Shown in pieces: positions 1-6,996 of a DNA stretch of 56,185 bases; within the stretch, counting starts at the first letter, position 1; every line of letters begins with the position of its first letter. The translations under genes were made by a program, and so were the position numbers. The notes under the pieces were generated by a model. That model was not told where the DNA came from. It ran no database searches and saw only the letters and a program-made list of their open reading frames with translations. Source of the DNA: Methylobacterium sp. J-088. Its GTDB lineage: Bacteria > Pseudomonadota > Alphaproteobacteria > Rhizobiales > Beijerinckiaceae. Location of the stretch: contig NZ_JAKSYH010000182.1 in assembly GCF_022829295.1 (NCBI RefSeq), forward strand, positions 1 to 56,185, read 5' to 3'.

Positions 1-1
1 C

Positions 2-1114
2 ATGCCGCACCTGCTGGTGGCCGGTACCACCGGCTCGGGCAAGTCGGTGGCGATCAACACCATGATCCTGTCGCTGCTCTACCGGCTGAAGCCGGAGGAG
101 TGCCGCCTGATCATGGTCGATCCCAAGATGCTGGAACTGTCCGTGTACGACGGCATCCCGCACCTGCTCTCCCCGGTCGTGATCGACCCCAAGAAGGCGG
201 TGATCGCCCTCAAATGGGCCGTGCGCGAGATGGAGGAGCGCTACAAGAAGATGTCCAAGATCGCCGTCCGGAACATCGACGGCTACAACGCCCGCATGAA
301 GGAGGCCCGCGAGAAGGGCGAGACCATCACGCGCACGATCCAGACGGGCTTCGACCGCCATACCGGCGAGGCGGTGTTCGTGGACGAGGCGATGGACCTG
401 TCGCCGCTGCCCTACATCGTGATCGTGGTCGACGAGATGGCCGACCTGATGATGGTGGCCGGCAAGGACATCGAGGGCGCGATCCAGCGTCTGGCCCAAA
501 TGGCACGCGCGGCCGGCATCCACCTGATCATGGCGACGCAGCGCCCGTCGGTGGACGTGATCACCGGCACGATCAAAGCGAACTTCCCGACCCGGATCAG
601 CTTCCAGGTGACCAGCAAGATCGACTCGCGCACGATCCTGGGCGAGATGGGCGCCGAGCAGTTGCTCGGTCAGGGCGACATGCTGTTCATGGCCGGCGGC
701 GGGCGCACGACCCGGGTGCACGGGCCGTTCTGCTCGGACAGCGAGGTCGAGACCGTCGTGGCGCATCTCAAGCGCCAGGGCCGCCCGAGCTATCTCGACG
801 CCATCACGGCCGATGACGAGGAGGGTGCCCCGGAGAAGGGCGCGAAGGGCAAGGCCGGCGCGGCGGAGTTGGAACTCGACGGCGCGGTGTTCGACCAGGG
901 CTCCTTCGGCGAGACCGGCGGCGACCTCTACGACCAGGCCGTGCAGGTGGTGTTGCGCGACCAGAAGGCCTCAACCAGCTACATCCAGCGCCGCCTGCAG
1001 ATCGGCTACAACCGCGCCGCCTCGCTGATGGAGCGGATGGAGGTCGAAGGCATCGTCGGCCCGGCCAACCATGCCGGCAAGCGCGAGATCCTGGTGGAGG
1101 ACGCGGTCGGCTGA
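2..1114 (+). CDS. ftsK: DNA translocase FtsK, C-terminal part (5' end outside window)
   Basis: Septal DNA pump that moves the chromosome terminus through the closing septum. The visible 370 residues begin just before the Walker A motif GTTGSGKS (residues 8-15). The Walker B segment is IVIVVDEMADLM (about 139-150), followed by the RecA-type core with MATQRPSVDVITG. A charged Ala/Gly linker (about 270-300) leads to the C-terminal gamma winged helix (about 305-368, with YIQRRLQIGYNRAASLMERM) that reads KOPS sites. The N-terminal membrane domain and the start codon lie upstream of the window, so the ATG at position 2 is an internal methionine. The family assignment is secure. Confidence 0.97.
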   Translation: MPHLLVAGTTGSGKSVAINTMILSLLYRLKPEECRLIMVDPKMLELSVYDGIPHLLSPVVIDPKKAVIALKWAVREMEERYKKMSKIAVRNIDGYNARMKEAREKGETITRTIQTGFDRHTGEAVFVDEAMDLSPLPYIVIVVDEMADLMMVAGKDIEGAIQRLAQMARAAGIHLIMATQRPSVDVITGTIKANFPTRISFQVTSKIDSRTILGEMGAEQLLGQGDMLFMAGGGRTTRVHGPFCSDSEVETVVAHLKRQGRPSYLDAITADDEEGAPEKGAKGKAGAAELELDGAVFDQGSFGETGGDLYDQAVQVVLRDQKASTSYIQRRLQIGYNRAASLMERMEVEGIVGPANHAGKREILVEDAVG

Positions 1115-1144
1115 GGATCGTGGGGCGAGGCTTCGCGTCGGCAG

Positions 1145-1190
1145 CTCCCCCTCCCCCTTTGCGGGGGAGGGAGCCACGGGGGACCAATCG
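1145..1190. repeat. Dispersed GC palindrome (family D), copy 1
   Basis: A C-rich/G-rich inverted repeat of the form CTCCCCCTCCCCCTTT-GCGGGGGAGGGAG lies just after ftsK. Related copies are at 4439-4471 and 56041-56148. It may act as a terminator hairpin for ftsK. The rest of the ftsK-hsp20 gap (1191-1335) shows no gene. Confidence 0.6.
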
Positions 1191-1335
1191 CCCCCCTCGA
1201 ACACCCCGCGGCGAAAACACAAAAATACTCGTCCTCTTGAGGAACCCGCGCGCAGCTCACACGTTACGCGCGTGCGAGGCCTGGAAACGGGCTCGCGGGA
1301 GGGCGCCGGACCCGGTGTCTGGCGTCGCTTGTAGT

Positions 1336-1364
1336 CACGTTGCTCACAGGAGGATGTGGTTATG
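1336..1364 (+). promoter_or_regulatory. Possible ROSE-like RNA thermometer and RBS of the first Hsp20 gene
   Basis: The leader contains TTGCT (1340-1344), a four-base loop, then AGGAGG (1348-1353) and the ATG at 1362. CAC (1336-1338) can pair with GTG (1356-1358). Stacking continues through G-U, U-A, U-G, a G-G pair (1342 with 1352), then C-G and U-G. This resembles the last hairpin of ROSE elements, where UUGCU/UCGCU masks the Shine-Dalgarno of small heat-shock genes in rhizobia. The pairing was worked out by eye only. Confidence 0.4.
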
Positions 1365-1856
1365 AGGACTTACGACGTTTCGCCCCTGTTCCGGTCGTCC
1401 ATCGGGTTCGACCGCCTGTTCGAGTTGCTCAACCAAGCCGAGCGCGTCGAACCGTCCACGGCTTGGCCGCCCTACAACATCGAGAAGGTCGCCGAGGATC
1501 AGTACCGCATCACCATGGCGGTGGCAGGCTTCACGGCCGACGAAATCGCGCTGACCCAGCAGGACACCACGCTCCTCGTCGCCGGCCAGAAGGCCGCTCA
1601 GGAGGGCGAGACGCAGTATCTGCACCGCGGCATCGCGGCCCGAACCTTCCGGCAGACGTTCAATCTCGCCGAGCACGTGAAGGTGGTCGACGCGAGCCTG
1701 GAGAACGGCCTGCTCACCGTCGCGCTGAAGCGCGAGGTGCCGGAGGCCCTGAAGCCGCGCCGCATCGCCATCGGCGGCGTCACGGCGACGGCCGGCCAGG
1801 ACAACGCGCCGGCGCCGGCGCAGATCAGCCGCGGGCGCGAGGCCCAGGCAGCCTGA
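1362..1856 (+). CDS. Small heat-shock protein, Hsp20/alpha-crystallin (IbpA-like)
   Basis: ATP-independent holdase chaperone of 164 residues. The N-terminus MRTYDVSPLFRSSIGFDRLF is the typical IbpA/HspA start. The alpha-crystallin domain covers about residues 38-130 (YNIEKVAEDQYRITMAVAGF, then RTFRQTFNLAEHVKVVDASL). The L-x-V pair of the family's tail appears as LTVALKREVP. ATG 1362 is preferred over GTG 1356 because AGGAGG sits 8 bases upstream of the ATG. It is the first gene of a run of five plus-strand genes. Expression is probably heat-controlled, given the leader hairpin. Confidence 0.93.
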   Translation: MRTYDVSPLFRSSIGFDRLFELLNQAERVEPSTAWPPYNIEKVAEDQYRITMAVAGFTADEIALTQQDTTLLVAGQKAAQEGETQYLHRGIAARTFRQTFNLAEHVKVVDASLENGLLTVALKREVPEALKPRRIAIGGVTATAGQDNAPAPAQISRGREAQAA

Positions 1857-1988
1857 TCCCGCGTCCGCCGGCCCGGGCCCCTCCGGGGCCGGACGGACGT
1901 CCCCGGACGCAGAACGACACTCTCTTGCGGATCCCCGGACCCGGGGCCCGCTCCCGCAACTGGCAACATCTGCGATGGAGAGAGCATC

Positions 1989-2537
1989 ATGAGCGTGAGA
2001 GATCTGATTCCCTGGAACCGCAGCACCGGCACCCCTGCCCCGGCCCGCCTGCCGAGCGAGCCGACGAGCCCGTTCCTGACGCTGCACCGCGAGGTGAACC
2101 GCCTGTTTGACGACGTGTTCAACGGGTTCGGCGTGCCAAGCCTGGTGAACTCAAGTCTGGCGAACTCAAGTCTGGCGGGCCGGAGCTTCGGCTGGCCGAA
2201 CGTCGAGGTGGCGGAGGCGGACGGCGCCCTGCGCGTTTCCGCCGAGTTGCCCGGGCTCGACGAGACGGATGTCGAACTCCTGGTCGAGGATGGCGTGCTC
2301 ACCCTGAAGAGCGAGAAGCGCGCCGAGACCACCGACACGGAGCGCGGCTATTCCGAGCGGAGCTACGGCCGCTTCGAGCGGTCGATCGCGCTGCCCTTCG
2401 CGGTGCAGGAGGACAAGGCCGAGGCGACCTTCCGCAACGGCGTCCTCAGCGTGACGCTGCCGCGCTCGGCCGAGGCGCCGGAGCGTCGGCGCCGCATCGT
2501 GATCAACGGCGGTGGCGCTTCGGCAGCCAAGCACTGA
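1989..2537 (+). CDS. Small heat-shock protein, Hsp20 family (class C type)
   Basis: A second Hsp20 of 182 residues, only distantly similar to its neighbour. Its N-terminus (MSVRDLIPWNRS) and core (ELPGLDETDVELLVEDGVLT, SYGRFERSIALPF, FRNGVLSVTLPRS) match the HspC/Hsp18 type. The two Hsp20 classes are known to form separate oligomers in rhizobia, so they may bind different clients. A direct 15-bp duplication at 2147-2176 adds NSSLA in the flexible N-terminal arm. GGAGAG lies just upstream of the ATG. The 132-base gap to the first Hsp20 gene is consistent with shared or separate promoters. Confidence 0.93.
   Translation: MSVRDLIPWNRSTGTPAPARLPSEPTSPFLTLHREVNRLFDDVFNGFGVPSLVNSSLANSSLAGRSFGWPNVEVAEADGALRVSAELPGLDETDVELLVEDGVLTLKSEKRAETTDTERGYSERSYGRFERSIALPFAVQEDKAEATFRNGVLSVTLPRSAEAPERRRRIVINGGGASAAKH
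2147..2176 (+). repeat. 15-bp direct tandem duplication (x2) inside hsp20
   Basis: GAACTCAAGTCTGGC occurs twice head to tail and is in frame, giving the doubled peptide NSSLA. It lies in the variable N-terminal arm, so it should not disrupt the crystallin fold. Confidence 0.9.
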
Positions 2538-2593
2538 CAGGCGCCGCGTTGGTCGAGACCGAACGCATGACGCAGCGGCCGGCGCGTCCCCCA

Positions 2594-2639
2594 AGGGGGC
2601 ACCTGAAGGGGGCACCTGAAGGGGGTACCTGAAGGGGGC
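2594..2639 (+). repeat. 13-bp tandem repeat (3.5 copies) in a leader
   Basis: Units AGGGGGCACCTGA (2594-2606, 2607-2619), AGGGGGTACCTGA (2620-2632) and a partial copy AGGGGGC stand 55 bases before the next start codon. Each contains an AGGGGG stretch. Copy number could affect leader structure. Confidence 0.85.
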
Positions 2640-2693
2640 GTGCCGGCCCATTCCAGCCTTTGCCCGCACGTGGCGGGTTCCGAGGAGGGTTCC

Positions 2694-3143
2694 ATGCAGC
2701 AGATCGAGATCCATCCCATCCAGGCCGGCCCGGCCAGGGACGGTATCGAACGTCTGGGCCCGGTGGCGGCGGCCAATCTGCGTCCGCCGGCCGTCGACCC
2801 GTTCGAGGCCTTCGTGGCGCCGGGCGACGTCTTCCGGCAGCCCCGCGAGGTGCTGACCTATCCGGGCCTGTCGGGCGCCGAGAAGCGGGCGATCCTGGCC
2901 TCCTGGGCCTCCGACGCCCGGGCGGTCGAGTCCAACCCGACCCTGCGCTGCCTGCCGGGCTGCCGGGCCGAGCCCGTCCCGATCGACGAGATTCTGGAAG
3001 CGCTCCAGGCCCTCGACGAGGGGTCCCCCGCGCCGGCTGCGTCGCGCCGACCGCTCTTCCCGGCAGCCTTCACCCGGCGCTGGGACGGAGGCCGGAGCGC
3101 GCCCGGATCCGCCCTGAACGGAACCGGGAGGGCCGTTCCATGA
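2694..3143 (+). CDS. Unrecognised small protein with a C-terminal module shared with a downstream gene
   Basis: 149 residues, soluble, no named family that I recognise. The central part (about 43-80), with DVFRQPREVLTYPGLSGAEK and RAILASWASDARAVES, followed by PIDEILEALQALDE (about 98-111), aligns with the C-terminal part of the NDUFS4-like protein at 3630. ATG 2694 is chosen because GAGGAGGG lies 4-5 bases upstream. The stop overlaps the next start as ATGA, so the two are translationally coupled. Position after two Hsp20 genes suggests a stress role; that is inference only. Confidence 0.75.
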   Translation: MQQIEIHPIQAGPARDGIERLGPVAAANLRPPAVDPFEAFVAPGDVFRQPREVLTYPGLSGAEKRAILASWASDARAVESNPTLRCLPGCRAEPVPIDEILEALQALDEGSPAPAASRRPLFPAAFTRRWDGGRSAPGSALNGTGRAVP

Positions 3144-3484
3144 CGACGTTCCACCTGAACAATCCGCATCGCGACCTCTGGCGCCGGCGGCGGCACCGCG
3201 CCCGCGACCAAGCGGGCGTGACCGATGAATCCATCCTGGTCAGCTGGCTGCTGACCGCCGTGATGTGCCTCGCTCTGGCGGCGCCCTGCCCGCCCGCGGC
3301 CCTGCCCTGGGTGGCGGCCGGGCTGCTGAGCCTGTTGGGCTTCACGTGGCTCGGCCTCGCCTTGACCCGGGGCGTCCCGCCGGGCGCGTCCCCCACCTTG
3401 ACGACCTGGGACGCCGCGTTGCTGTCCTTCGCGGCGAGCTTCGGCGTCCAGACGGCCGCGCGGCTCGGACTCCTTGGAGCCTGA
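3140..3484 (+). CDS. Small three-span inner-membrane protein, unknown function
   Basis: 114 residues. A basic N-terminus (HRDLWRRRRHRARDQ) is followed by three hydrophobic stretches at about residues 31-50, 54-76 and 91-112. No catalytic motif is visible. The start overlaps the preceding stop (ATGA at 3140-3143), with GGGAGGG upstream, so it is co-translated with the small protein before it. I do not recognise the family. Confidence 0.7.
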   Translation: MTTFHLNNPHRDLWRRRRHRARDQAGVTDESILVSWLLTAVMCLALAAPCPPAALPWVAAGLLSLLGFTWLGLALTRGVPPGASPTLTTWDAALLSFAASFGVQTAARLGLLGA

Positions 3485-3582
3485 CGCGTATGACGGACCC
3501 ACGCGCCGCATCCCGGAGGATGCACCGGCTCCGGGATGCGATGGGATCGGAGCTCCCCGCGGCGTTCCGGTCCCGATTTCCG

Positions 3583-3612
3583 GTCAAGATGCCAAGAGTC
3601 AAGATGCCAAGA
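3583..3612 (+). repeat. 15-bp direct tandem duplication (x2)
   Basis: GTCAAGATGCCAAGA occurs twice in a row in the leader of the NDUFS4-like gene, ending 17 bases before its start codon. Confidence 0.9.
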
Positions 3613-3629
3613 CATGTCGGGAGGTCACC

Positions 3630-4253
3630 ATGGAGGAACGAACGATCGGAAGCGGCCACAACGACCCGCCCGTGGCTGTGCCGCCGGGTTGGCTCGCCAG
3701 CCGCACGGCCCGCATCCGGCGCCGCGAGCGGCCGGTCGACACCGCGGACCGGGCCCGGGCGGGAACGTGGCTCCTCACCGTCGAGCGCGAAACGCCACCC
3801 GAGATCGCGCCCCTGATGGGCTGGACGGCCGGTGACGATCCCCTCGCCACGCGGGTCCAGCTCAGCTTCCCCACCCGGGCGCAGGCGATCGCCTATGCCG
3901 AGCGCCAGGGGCTGGCCTACGCGGTCGAGCCCGAGACCGGCGTCACCGGGCCCACGCCGGTCGCGCCGACGATCCCGTCCTGGCGGCCTGGCCCACGGCC
4001 GCGGCCTCCACACCCACCTGTTCGACGCGCCGCGGAGCGCCGCCGGGCCGCACCGGAGCTTCCGGATCTGGAGCGGGCGCTGATCAACCCGGCGGCGGTG
4101 TTCGCCACGCCCACGCAGGTGCTCGACCATCCCCGGCTGCTGCCCGGCTGCAAACGGGAGATCTTGCGGCGCTGGGCCTGGGATGAGTACCTGAAGGAGG
4201 TGGCGGCCGCCGAAGGCAGGCCGAGGGCGAGCCGTCGCAGCTCGACGCCGTGA
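3630..4253 (+). CDS. NDUFS4-like (ETC complex I subunit) domain protein fused to a C-terminal module; probably frameshifted at its end
   Basis: 207 residues as read. Residues about 30-95 (TWLLTVERETPPEIAPLMGW through AQAIAYAERQGLAYAVEP) look like the NDUFS4/ETC complex I subunit domain, normally an accessory subunit of respiratory complex I. A Pro/Arg linker leads to VFATPTQVLDHPRLLPGCKR and EILRRWAWDEYLKE, the module also seen in the gene at 2694. After that the frame runs into RASRRSSTP and stops, while the expected conserved tail continues in another frame to 4351. The start has GGGAGG 5 bases upstream. No complex I genes are nearby, so a role in the NADH dehydrogenase itself is doubtful. 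Confidence 0.72.
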   Translation: MEERTIGSGHNDPPVAVPPGWLASRTARIRRRERPVDTADRARAGTWLLTVERETPPEIAPLMGWTAGDDPLATRVQLSFPTRAQAIAYAERQGLAYAVEPETGVTGPTPVAPTIPSWRPGPRPRPPHPPVRRAAERRRAAPELPDLERALINPAAVFATPTQVLDHPRLLPGCKREILRRWAWDEYLKEVAAAEGRPRASRRSSTP

Positions 4254-4351
4254 AGGCCGCCCTCCTGGCGCTCGGCGAGACTTGGCATCCCCACCCGGCC
4301 GCGCCGGCCGCCGCAATGCCCGTGTCAGGGGACTTCGCGCGCGCCGCATGA
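4223..4351 (+). other. Out-of-frame continuation of the NDUFS4-like protein's tail
   Basis: Read from 4223, the other frame gives EGEPSQLDAVKAALLALGE and continues to a TGA at 4349-4351. This matches AEPVPIDEILEALQALDE of the gene at 2694. One missing base shortly before 4223 would join it to the upstream frame. Either the gene carries a real one-base deletion or there is a sequencing error. Confidence 0.65.
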
Positions 4352-4438
4352 GGCCGACACACGTCGGGAGTTGAAGCCCGCGACACTCCTCTCATCCTCG
4401 GCGGCCGCCTCATCGCGCTCCCGACAAGAGGTGTGGCG

Positions 4439-4471
4439 CCCCTCCCTCTCCCCGCAGGCGGGGCGAGGGGG
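4439..4471. repeat. Dispersed GC palindrome (family D), copy 2
   Basis: CCCCTCCCTCTCCCCGC followed by GGCGGGGCGAGGGGG, between the NDUFS4-like gene and the convergent galM. It could end transcription from both sides. The remainder of 4352-4534 shows no gene. Confidence 0.55.
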
Positions 4472-4534
4472 AAACTGCGTCCAAGCCTCGGCGCAGCCGG
4501 CCACGTGAGAAGCCGCAAGCCTGCGCGGTGTCGC

Positions 4535-5575
4535 CTACACCACCGAGAACCGGAACTCGGTGGCGGCGGCAAACGTCTCGCCGGGCCGCAGCACCGCCGA
4601 GGGGAAGTTCGGGTGGTTCGGGGCGTCGGGGAAGCCTTGCGTCTCGAAGCAGACCCCGTCGCCGGAGCGGTAGATCCGCCCGGACGGCCCGATCAGCGTG
4701 CCGTCGAGGTTGTTGCCGCTGTAGAGCTGCAGTGCCGGTTGCGTGGTCCAGACATCGAGCCGACGCCCGCTGACGGGATCGATGCAGGTCGCAGCCGGCC
4801 GAAGGGTGCCGGCGGAGCCGCGCAGCGCGAAGGTGTGGTCGTAGCCCTTGGCGTAGGCGAGCTGCGGATCCCCGGTCCGGATCCGCTCCTCAAGGGTCCG
4901 CGGGGCGCGGAAATCGAACGGCGTCCCGGAGACCGATTGGAGGATGCCGGTCGGGATCTGGGTCGAATCCGTCGGCGCGAAGGCATCGGCCTCGACCTGC
5001 ACGCGATGGCCGAGGACGCCGCTGGCCCCCTCCCCGGCGAGGTTGAAGTAGCTGTGGTTGGTAAGGTTCAGGATCGTGGGCCGGTCGGTCACGGCGGTGG
5101 TGTCGATGCGCAGCACCCCGTCCGCCGGCAGGCTGTAGGTGACGTGGACGTCGAGATTGCCCGGAAATCCCTCCTCCCCATCCGGCGAGCGGCGGCTCAG
5201 GACGAGGCGCGTCGCGTCGGAACCTTCCACCCGCCACAGGCGCTTGCCGAAGTTCTGCGGGCCGCCGTGCAGGGTGTTGGGCCCCTCGTTCACCGGCAAC
5301 TGGTAGCTGTGTCCGTCGAGGCTGAAGCGCCCGCGCGCGATGCGGTTGGCGTAGCGGCCGACGATCGCGCCGAAGCTCGGGCTCACGGTCTCGTAGCCCG
5401 CCAGGGTGTCGAGGCCGAGAACGACGTTGGCGGTGCGGCCGTCCCGGTCGGGCACCGTGATCGCCGTGACGGCGGCGCCGAACGCGATGACGGCCACACT
5501 GATCGAGTCCCGGCTCAGGCTATGGCGGGTGACCGGGCGGCCATCCGCGGTGTCACCGAAATGCTCGGCCGGCAC
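4535..5575 (-). CDS. galM: Aldose 1-epimerase (mutarotase)
   Basis: Interconverts alpha and beta anomers of hexoses. 346 residues, the usual family length. Visible family motifs are the substrate-binding arginine region VGRYANRIA, the histidine motifs NTLHGG and NLTNHSYFNL (catalytic His), and the C-terminal glutamate region CFETQGFPDAPNHPNFPS. No signal peptide is seen, so it is probably cytoplasmic. The start is a GTG, only three bases after the stop of the upstream nuclease-fold gene, so both are likely one operon. No other galactose genes are near. Confidence 0.92.
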   Translation of the reverse strand: MPAEHFGDTADGRPVTRHSLSRDSISVAVIAFGAAVTAITVPDRDGRTANVVLGLDTLAGYETVSPSFGAIVGRYANRIARGRFSLDGHSYQLPVNEGPNTLHGGPQNFGKRLWRVEGSDATRLVLSRRSPDGEEGFPGNLDVHVTYSLPADGVLRIDTTAVTDRPTILNLTNHSYFNLAGEGASGVLGHRVQVEADAFAPTDSTQIPTGILQSVSGTPFDFRAPRTLEERIRTGDPQLAYAKGYDHTFALRGSAGTLRPAATCIDPVSGRRLDVWTTQPALQLYSGNNLDGTLIGPSGRIYRSGDGVCFETQGFPDAPNHPNFPSAVLRPGETFAAATEFRFSVV

Positions 5576-5578
5576 GCC

Positions 5579-6865
5579 CTAGCGCTTCCACACGCCGAGC
5601 CGCTCGCTCCGAGCGTGATCCTCGGCCGCGACCAGTTCGGGACTCGCCTCCGGTGAGGCGCGGCCGCCGCCGTTGAACAGCACCACCTCGGAGATGTCGC
5701 GCCCGTCCACGAGGCAGTTCATGGTGGCGCTGCCGGGGGCAGGCTGGCAGGTCACTTGCCGGCTGCCGATGTAGCGGGCCAGCTCCTCCGCCTGTCCGCC
5801 CCGCACCCACTCGACGCCGAACAGGTGCATCACCTTGCCGCCGACCTTGAGGGTCGCGGTGTCGATCACTTGCGCCTGTCCCGCGATGGCGTTCGGCGGC
5901 AACGGCGTGTCGGGCTCGGCATCGCCCGCGGTTTCGGGGGGCGGGGTGACCGTATCGGGAGTGGCGGACGGCGCACTCGGGGTGTTGCCACTCTGGGCCG
6001 CACTGTTCGGGGCCGTGCCGTTCGGGGCCGTACTGTTCGGAGCCTCCCCAGGGGACGCCGCCGGAGCGGCGGGGCGTGGCGCGATCGGCCCACTTCTCTC
6101 CAGGACGAGACCGGCGGCGATCACCGCCACCAGCGTGCCGGCGACCGCACCGAGAAGCAGGCGGCGCTGCCGGTGGGTCCCGTCGTCCACGCCGCCGAAG
6201 CCGAACCGGTCGCGCAGACGATCCCGGCCGTCGCGGAGCGTCTCGCCGAACCGGCCGGGCCCGCTGTTCCAGGCCGCCGCCGGATCCGTCCCCGCGGCTG
6301 CTTCGCCCGCCCCCTCGGCCGGACTTGCGAGCCGGCCGCGCAGGCGCGTCCGCAGGGTCGCGAACCGGCCGGCGGCGTTCTGGGCCAGGACGCGGCCCTG
6401 CTCGGAGGAGCGCTCCGCCAGGGAGCGGGCTCGTTCGGACTGCACCCCGACGAAGCGTGCAGTGGCGGCCTTCATCTCGTAGGCGCCGGTCAGCAGGGCC
6501 GAATCCCGGGGCTCCTCGATGGCGGGCGCGGCCGGTTCGATCTCCTCCGGCTCGGGGGGGAGGAACAGGGCGGGGTGGCGGGTGCGAAGTTCCGCGACGA
6601 GATCCGCCAGGGTCATCGGTGCGTCGGACCCGTCCCGGTGGCGCACGGCGCCGTGCCGGTCGAGCACCCGGATGCCGGTCCCGGCCTCATCGGGGATACA
6701 GGCGGCCTCGGCCAGGAGTTCGAGAGTCCGCACCGCCACGGGGCGTGGGCGGGCGCGGGCAACCGCGTCCCGGATCGCCGCGCGCAGGGCATGGCGGCTG
6801 GGACCGTCGAGGGCCGGACGGGCCGGTTCCGCCTCCTGTTGCTCCACCAGAGTCGACGACGTCAT
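5579..6865 (-). CDS. Membrane-anchored protein with C-terminal staphylococcal-nuclease-like fold
   Basis: 428 residues. The N-terminal half is soluble and Ala/Arg/Glu-rich. One membrane span (about 231-253, LLLGAVAGTLVAVIAAGLVL) is followed by a low-complexity Ala/Pro/Ser/Thr linker and a domain (about 325-428) resembling SNase/thermonuclease folds (GQAQVIDTATLKVGGKVMHL, then LGVWKR). The canonical nuclease catalytic Arg/Glu set is not clear, so enzymatic activity is uncertain. A 3x15-bp repeat (5995-6039) encodes part of the linker. It is upstream of galM in an apparent operon. Confidence 0.6.
   Translation of the reverse strand: MTSSTLVEQQEAEPARPALDGPSRHALRAAIRDAVARARPRPVAVRTLELLAEAACIPDEAGTGIRVLDRHGAVRHRDGSDAPMTLADLVAELRTRHPALFLPPEPEEIEPAAPAIEEPRDSALLTGAYEMKAATARFVGVQSERARSLAERSSEQGRVLAQNAAGRFATLRTRLRGRLASPAEGAGEAAAGTDPAAAWNSGPGRFGETLRDGRDRLRDRFGFGGVDDGTHRQRRLLLGAVAGTLVAVIAAGLVLERSGPIAPRPAAPAASPGEAPNSTAPNGTAPNSAAQSGNTPSAPSATPDTVTPPPETAGDAEPDTPLPPNAIAGQAQVIDTATLKVGGKVMHLFGVEWVRGGQAEELARYIGSRQVTCQPAPGSATMNCLVDGRDISEVVLFNGGGRASPEASPELVAAEDHARSERLGVWKR
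5995..6039 (-). repeat. 15-bp tandem repeat (x3) inside a coding linker
   Basis: Plus-strand units GGGCCGCACTGTTCG, GGGCCGTGCCGTTCG and GGGCCGTACTGTTCG lie head to tail and encode the repeated Asn-Ser/Gly-Thr-Ala-Pro linker of the nuclease-fold protein. Confidence 0.9.
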
Positions 6866-6996
6866 TCACCCGATCCCGGCACCACCCCGGCGCGGCCCGA
6901 AATCGATCGGCCGGGCCCGCGCGGGAGCGCCTTACAAAACATCGCATCGCCGGGATTCGTCCCCTCGGCCATCCGTCGCACGCGGCGACAGGCTCC

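Noticed and set aside
1071..1334. Short frame across the ftsK-hsp20 gap
   Set aside because: It runs through the family D palindrome and out of ftsK in the wrong frame, with no ribosome site or protein-like pattern.
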